Source of the DNA: Methylocella silvestris
Lineage (GTDB): Bacteria > Pseudomonadota > Alphaproteobacteria > Rhizobiales > Beijerinckiaceae
NCBI RefSeq assembly: GCF_002891535.1
Contig: NZ_PDZR01000021.1
Span: forward strand, 20,493 to 84,492
Direction: 5' to 3'
DNA: 64,000 bases
Shown: piece by piece, positions 59,308 through 64,000 of the stretch
Layout of the letters: every line of letters starts with the position of its first letter
Position numbering within the stretch: the stretch's first letter is position 1
Position numbers and translations under genes: made by a program
Notes under the pieces: model-generated
What the model was told of the DNA's origin: nothing
The model's database searches: none
The model's input: only the letters and a program-made list of their open reading frames with translations

Positions 59308-59551
59308 TGTTTTCCCCTGGCCCGGCGCGCTTGCCTTGGATGGCGGCGCTGCGCCGTCAAGCTTACGCCTCGAGCCAGCTTTTGCAATAATTATTATCTG
59401 ATGACTGGTTACATTTAATAGTAATTATTCGCGCCGGAGAAGACGGCGAGGGTCGTCGATAATTGCGGCGATCGAACGAATGATTCATTTGCCGGGAGCC
59501 GACGAAAAATCGGGAGTTCGCGGAGCTGCCGCAAGGTTCGACAACGCCCGT

Positions 59552-60592
59552 TCACACGCCTTCCAGCAGCGCGTCGAGATCCATGCTCGAGCGGGCCCCG
59601 AGATCCATTGCGTGCTCGTCGAGAAAATTCTGCGCCGCCTTGCGTCCCTCGTCGCGCAGAAGCGAGAGGAACGCCCATTCCGCATTGAGTTTCGAGGATG
59701 CGCCGAGCTTGGTCATGATCTCGTTCTTGATCATATGGACGCGCATATTGGCCCATAGCGCGCCCTCACTGTTTCCGGGATCGGCGACGCGCCGCAAGAG
59801 GGCCATCATGCGCAGTTCCTTCAAGGTGACGGCGTTGAAGGACACCTCGTTCAGACGGTTCATGATCTCGGTCGTCGTGCGCGGCACGCCTTCGCGCTCG
59901 ACCGGATTGATCGGCACGAGGATGGTATCCTGCGATTTACATTCGCGGATCAGCGGCGTGATGGTCGGATTGCCGGAATAGCCGCCGTCCCAATAGTATT
60001 CGCCGTCGATCTCGATTGCCTGAAACATCGTCGGCAGACAGGCCGAGGCGAGCAGGACGTCCGGCGTGACGGCGGTGTTCTTGAAGACCTTGCCTCGCCC
60101 GGTCCGCACATTGGTGGCGGTGACGAAGAGATTGATTGGCGAATGCGCGAGCCGCTCGAAATCGATCACTTTGGCGAGAATGTCGCGCAGCGGATTGGCC
60201 CCTTGGGGATTCAAGGTGTAGGGCGAAAACATGCGCGACATCAGTTCGGCGCCCGCATAAAAGGGCGAAAACTCCATCGTCCAGCGGCCAAGCAACACGT
60301 CGATCGGGCCACGGCGCAGCGGGCTGAAGCGCGCGGCTTCGGCGACCGCGCGCCAGAACGCGTCAAGCGCCTCGCGCGCGGCCGGCGCGCCGCCCTTGGC
60401 GTGTCCGTCGACCAGGACGGCGGCGTTCATCGCGCCGGCCGAGGTGCCGGAGATGCCGTCAATTTCAAGCCAGGGCTCTTCGAGCAGGCGATCGAGCACC
60501 CCCCAGGTAAAGGCGCCGTGCGAGCCGCCGCCCTGCAGGGCCAGATCGACAAGGATCGGCTCGCGCTCGATTGTGGTGGGTGCTTGTTCCAT
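59552..60592 (-). CDS. Patatin-like phospholipase
   Basis: 346 residues. Oxyanion motif LQGGGSHGAFTWG near residue 20, the nucleophile GTSAGAM near residue 50 and the dyad Asp in YWDGGYSGNP near residue 208 are intact. It hydrolyses acyl esters of lipids. No signal peptide. The C-terminal part (LRMMALLRRVAD, MRVHMIKNEIMTKLGASSKLNAEWAFL) is typical of alphaproteobacterial patatins. Role in lipid turnover or PHB-linked metabolism unknown. Confidence 0.92.
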   Translation of the reverse strand: MEQAPTTIEREPILVDLALQGGGSHGAFTWGVLDRLLEEPWLEIDGISGTSAGAMNAAVLVDGHAKGGAPAAREALDAFWRAVAEAARFSPLRRGPIDVLLGRWTMEFSPFYAGAELMSRMFSPYTLNPQGANPLRDILAKVIDFERLAHSPINLFVTATNVRTGRGKVFKNTAVTPDVLLASACLPTMFQAIEIDGEYYWDGGYSGNPTITPLIRECKSQDTILVPINPVEREGVPRTTTEIMNRLNEVSFNAVTLKELRMMALLRRVADPGNSEGALWANMRVHMIKNEIMTKLGASSKLNAEWAFLSLLRDEGRKAAQNFLDEHAMDLGARSSMDLDALLEGV

Positions 60593-60738
60593 CGACAGGG
60601 CCTTTGGGGTTGGCGGAGACGGGCCGCTGGCTGATCGTTTCGGCTGGGGCGGCTAGGGCCGTGGTCGCTTTGGCTCTCTTGCCCGAAATGTCTACACAGT
60701 GTCGCGCGCCTGCGCCTTGCGTTCCACGGGGCGGAAAC

Positions 60739-61776
60739 TCAGCCGGCCGCCGGCGCGTCATCCTTAACTTTACCGGACAAAAGAACGGCGAGCCAGCGGC
60801 TCGAAGCAAACTGTTCGCAGACCGTAAGGCAGGCGATCAGAATGGGAACTCCGATGAAGGTTCCGGGCAGGCCCCAGATGAAGCCCCACAAGAAGACCGC
60901 GAAGATCACGACGAAGGGCGAGATCGACAATGTCTTGGCCGTGAACAGGGGTTCGAAATAGCTGCCGATCAGGAATTGCACGACGGTCAGCGCGACGAGG
61001 ATGAAAACCGCCGTCTCCCACGACCCCGTCTGCGCAAAACCAAACAGTGTCGGCAGCACGGTCGCAATCAGCGGCCCGATGAAGGGAATATAGTTCAGCG
61101 CAAAGGAGATGACGCCCCAGGCGGCGGCAAGCTCGAGGCCGACCAGCGTCGCAAAGCCCCACACGATCAGGCCGGTGAGAATGCTCGCCGCCGTGCGCAC
61201 GAGCATGTAGCGGCGGAATTTTCGCGCTGTCGCCTTGCCGGCGGCGATTAGCCTTTCGCCCGTCTCGCCGCCCACGGCGCGCAGATTCTTGGAAAAGGCC
61301 TCCGCCTCCAGCAATCCCATCGCGAGAAAAATAAAGATCAGCAGCGAGAAACCAATGAGGCTGTTGAGGCGCAAGGCGACGGTCTGAAACAGGCGCAGCA
61401 GCCAGAGAACGTTGAACCGGTCGGCGATCACTGTCGCGATGTAAATGTCATGCTCTTCGAGCCATTTCGCATAGGCGAAATACAGCGCCTGGAGCCGATC
61501 GAAATTGACGCTCAGCCAATGACCGATCTGGCTGCCGCTCCAGGCGATCATGGAGGTCAGCTTGATGACGACGACAAGGGTTACGAGAACCGTGACAATC
61601 AGCGCCAGCCCGCTGGGGATCTTCGTTTCGAGGGTCTTCTGCAGCGGCCAGACGATGGCTATGAAAAACAGCGCGAAAGCGACGGGTTCAAACACTGCAT
61701 CGGCAAAATATAACGCGCCGATGACAAGAAAAGCGATGATCATCGCCGAGGCGACGCGGGTTACGCTGCTGTCCAT
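60739..61776 (-). CDS. AI-2E family transporter (PerM-like)
   Basis: 345 residues from the ATG at 61776 (AAGGAG upstream); a frame opens earlier without support. Seven to eight hydrophobic segments and the late family segments FALNYIPFIGPLIATVLPTLFG and GFIWGLPGTFIGVPILIAC. Members export small molecules or act as Na+/H+ antiporters; substrate unknown. Confidence 0.9.
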   Translation of the reverse strand: MDSSVTRVASAMIIAFLVIGALYFADAVFEPVAFALFFIAIVWPLQKTLETKIPSGLALIVTVLVTLVVVIKLTSMIAWSGSQIGHWLSVNFDRLQALYFAYAKWLEEHDIYIATVIADRFNVLWLLRLFQTVALRLNSLIGFSLLIFIFLAMGLLEAEAFSKNLRAVGGETGERLIAAGKATARKFRRYMLVRTAASILTGLIVWGFATLVGLELAAAWGVISFALNYIPFIGPLIATVLPTLFGFAQTGSWETAVFILVALTVVQFLIGSYFEPLFTAKTLSISPFVVIFAVFLWGFIWGLPGTFIGVPILIACLTVCEQFASSRWLAVLLSGKVKDDAPAAG

Positions 61777-61885
61777 GCCGTCAACAGGCTCCTTCGGTTG
61801 TTTGACGCCCCCGTCTTGAAAATCGGGGCATCGCGGCGCATGGTGCCGCTCCGCGCCGGTAAGGGCGTCCAAGGGAAGAAACTCA

Positions 61886-62434
61886 ATGTCCGATCTCGTC
61901 GTCATTGTCTATCCGACAGAAGAAAAGGCCGAACAGGTGCGCAAGGAGCTCTTCGAGCTTCAAAAAGAGTATCTGATCAAGCTTGGGGACGCTGTGATCG
62001 CCACCAAATCCGAGGATGGCCAGATCAAGCTGCATCAGGTGATCAACACGACCGCCGCCGGCGCCGTATCCGGCAGTTTCTGGGGACTTCTCGTCGGCGT
62101 GCTCTTCCTTAATCCGCTGCTCGGCGCGGCGATTGGCGCGGCGAGCGGCGCGCTCGGCGGCGCGCTGACCGACGTCGGCATCAATGATAAATTCATGAAG
62201 GAGCTGGCCGAGAGCATCCAGCCCGGCAACGCCGCGCTGTTCGTCCTGATCGAGAGCATGACCGCCGACAAGGTGGTCGCCGCGATCCAGGGTTACGGCG
62301 GCGTGGTTCTGAAAACCTCGCTCGACGAGAGCAAGGAACAGAGCCTGCGCAATGCGCTCGCCGGCCATATCGCCAGCGGCGGCGCCTCCGCGCCGAGCGA
62401 GGCCGCCCCGGCCCCGAGCGGCGCTGCGTCTTAA
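61886..62434 (+). CDS. DUF1269 family protein
   Basis: 182 residues. MSDLVVIVYPTEEKAEQVRKEL opening, a Gly/Ala-rich hydrophobic hairpin (AGAVSGSFWGLLVGVLFLNPLLGAAIGAASGALGGAL), and ALFVLIESMTADKVVAAI are DUF1269 features; a Pro/Ala/Ser tail follows. Probably a membrane-associated protein of unknown role. AAGGGAAG precedes the ATG. Divergent from the AI-2E family gene. Confidence 0.88.
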   Translation: MSDLVVIVYPTEEKAEQVRKELFELQKEYLIKLGDAVIATKSEDGQIKLHQVINTTAAGAVSGSFWGLLVGVLFLNPLLGAAIGAASGALGGALTDVGINDKFMKELAESIQPGNAALFVLIESMTADKVVAAIQGYGGVVLKTSLDESKEQSLRNALAGHIASGGASAPSEAAPAPSGAAS

Positions 62435-62536
62435 AGCTGTAGCAGCGTCGGGCGCGCATCCGCCAGGATTGATGCGTAAAAGAGCAGAGGCGTTCGTCCC
62501 GCTCGTGCGGGCCGCGCGCTTCTCATGGCAGCAGCC

Positions 62537-64000
62537 CTATCGGGCGCGTCGCGGTCCAAATCCTTCCTCGATTCGCGCCAGCATATAAGGGAAGAACGGG
62601 TTCGACGACATGCGCAGCAGCGAGTCGAGGCTGACGATCAGCGCGCCCCGCTCCCCGCGCGGCGCGATCGCGCCGAGGTTGACGCCAAAATCCTCGCTGA
62701 GATCCGGCTGCAATCCATAGAGCGAATCCGTCAGCGGAAACGGCAGCGCGACATGCGAGAGTGAGAACACGCCCGGCGGGAAGGAAAGGCCCAGCGCACG
62801 GGTTTGTCCATTCGTCGCCCCCGCCTCGGTCGCCTGCTCGACGACTTCGCTGGTATTGGGATTGGCGTTTGTTATGACAGCCGTCCTGAAACGGCGCGGC
62901 GCCGGCGGCATCACGCGCTGCAGCGCATTATCGGAGGCGAGCCGAAGCAATTGCCCGAATTTGGCGCTGCGGTTCAGATCGAACAGCACGAGTTCGTGAC
63001 CGCCCTGCGGCAGCTGCGCGTAAAGGGATGTGATGATCGCGCGCGTCGAAACGGTAAAGTCGATCACGGATTGAAAGGTCAGGATCGGCGCCAGCGCGTC
63101 GAGGCGGTCCCTGCCGGCGAGGCGCGCGATCTCCTGCTGCAGCGCCTGCGTCAGCAAATAGGATTGGCGCGCGCCGTTCACCGGGAATGAGTTGTATTTG
63201 AACGGATTGAATTCGGGCACGATGCCGAGCCACGCCGCCTTCGCGAAGGCCGGGAGAATGGCCGGAAGTCCCGCCAGTCCGGCAAAGCGGGCAAAGCGGG
63301 TGATGCCGACCATCGGCGAGATCAGCACCAGCCGATCGGGCCGCGTCAGCTTGGGATCCTCGATGGCGTCAAGGGCGTATTTCAGCGCGAGCGCGCCGCC
63401 GTTGGAAAATCCCACAATATGAAGCGGAAGCGAGGGGCCGATTCGCGAGCGCGCCTCCCGGACGGCGAGGCGCGTCGCCGCCAGCCAGTCCGGCCAGTCG
63501 ACATCCGCAAGGGCGGCTGGCGTCGTGCCATGCGCGGGTAGGCGGATCGCCACCGCCACATAGCCATGATCGCGATAGGCCCGCGCGATGTGGCGCAGGC
63601 TGTAGGGCGAGTCGGTCAGCCCGTGCAGCAGCACGACGGCGCCGGCCGCGGCGCCGTCAGGCTCCAGCTCATAGGATCTGTTCCAATCCTGCGCAAAGCG
63701 CCCCGGATAGACCGGGCTGGCGTCGAAATAGCGGTTGACCGGAACATCGTCCTGCGGATCGAGCTTGTCGGTCACCTCCCGGCGCACGTCGGCGAAGATT
63801 TTTTCTTCCGCCTTCAGATATTGCGCCCAATCGGCATGATCGAGCGCCGTGGCGTCCATCTCATGTGGCGCGTGGGTGTGCCAGAGTTTGAGCGCCGGCC
63901 CGCGTTCGACCTGATAGATCCGCACGCCGAGCAGCGTCGCCACAATGATGGTCAGGACGAGCGCGGCGCGTTTTGCAAATTTAAGGAAGCGGGCGGGCAT
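62537..64000 (-). CDS. Membrane-anchored alpha/beta hydrolase (S33-like)
   Basis: 487 residues; the ATG lies at the very edge (64000), so an upstream start cannot be excluded, though the N-terminus reads as a signal anchor (ALVLTIIVATLLGVRIY). Fold landmarks: AVVLLHGLTDSPYSLRHIAR near residue 125, nucleophile IVGFSNGGALALKYA near residue 195, and a late SLSHVALPF with the likely His. It is probably a periplasmic-facing lipase/esterase. Substrate unknown. Confidence 0.85.
   Translation of the reverse strand: MPARFLKFAKRAALVLTIIVATLLGVRIYQVERGPALKLWHTHAPHEMDATALDHADWAQYLKAEEKIFADVRREVTDKLDPQDDVPVNRYFDASPVYPGRFAQDWNRSYELEPDGAAAGAVVLLHGLTDSPYSLRHIARAYRDHGYVAVAIRLPAHGTTPAALADVDWPDWLAATRLAVREARSRIGPSLPLHIVGFSNGGALALKYALDAIEDPKLTRPDRLVLISPMVGITRFARFAGLAGLPAILPAFAKAAWLGIVPEFNPFKYNSFPVNGARQSYLLTQALQQEIARLAGRDRLDALAPILTFQSVIDFTVSTRAIITSLYAQLPQGGHELVLFDLNRSAKFGQLLRLASDNALQRVMPPAPRRFRTAVITNANPNTSEVVEQATEAGATNGQTRALGLSFPPGVFSLSHVALPFPLTDSLYGLQPDLSEDFGVNLGAIAPRGERGALIVSLDSLLRMSSNPFFPYMLARIEEGFGPRRAR

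Noticed and set aside
1..64000. CRISPR arrays, insertion sequences, transposases, phage genes, rRNA
   Set aside because: I looked for regular direct repeats with spacers, transposase motifs and rRNA sequence and saw none. The only tRNA is tRNA-Lys.

Overview
The window is about 64 kb of GC-rich chromosomal DNA with tightly packed genes and many ATGA overlaps. Its gene complement (TIGR02301-type periplasmic protein, DUF1467, DUF1499, DUF3309, DUF971 next to moaA, cysteine-rich-repeat protein, ImuA/ImuB/DnaE2 cassette under a GAAC-N7-GAAC SOS box) points to an alphaproteobacterium of the order Hyphomicrobiales (Rhizobiales). A Beijerinckiaceae/Methylocystaceae-like member is my guess, and nothing in the window fixes the genus. 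I see no transposase, phage gene or CRISPR array, so most of this looks like core chromosome.

Layout. 1-5.5 kb: the edge-cut 5' part of a secreted protein gene, then minus-strand housekeeping genes (FAH-family hydrolase, xseB, a tyrosine phosphatase and the coupled set ygfZ-tag-HD hydrolase). 5.6-10.5 kb: pyrC, a papain-fold-like orphan, and the minus-strand run purB - di-iron ferritin-like protein - RBBP9-type hydrolase. 10.6-20.2 kb: a zinc-ribbon membrane protein, a secreted neprosin-family protein, a TsdA-like dihaem cytochrome, P1 peptidase, Nudix-pdxH, a CbpA-like J-protein and an MBL hydrolase. 20.3-26.1 kb: two tandem DedA proteins and a sulfate-assimilation locus in which cysT-cysW-cysA faces an APS-reductase-type cysH. 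26.2-28.5 kb: a tandem hairpin array and a DUF900-type lipoprotein. 28.7-35.7 kb: a pyroglutamyl-peptidase-like gene with two insertions, then the SOS mutagenesis cassette imuA-imuB-dnaE2. 35.8-41.7 kb: stress-type small membrane proteins, a hydroxyisobutyrate-dehydrogenase-like enzyme, an amino-acid binding protein that appears to use a CTG start, mrp, and an HWE/HisKA_2 sensor kinase.

41.8-47.2 kb is the most distinctive functional unit: manA, a fused GT4 glycosyltransferase/helical-toroid protein and a GH130 phosphorylase-like protein, read as one overlapping operon. I infer that it makes and/or phosphorolytically recycles a mannose-containing oligosaccharide. 47.3-51.9 kb: cspA, moaA, an L,D-transpeptidase, tRNA-Lys and a gene-free, partly very AT-rich stretch. 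51.9-64 kb: gltS, an RND efflux pair, a secreted protein with 28 cysteines, a patatin, an AI-2E family permease, DUF1269 and a membrane-anchored alpha/beta hydrolase ending at the window edge.

Non-coding signals of note are a dispersed ~105-bp palindromic repeat (two good copies), three tandem GGAGC/GCTCC hairpins after cysH, a perfect 31-bp palindrome behind dnaE2, and the SOS box of the mutagenesis cassette. Function calls rest on motif recognition by eye. No database search was run.
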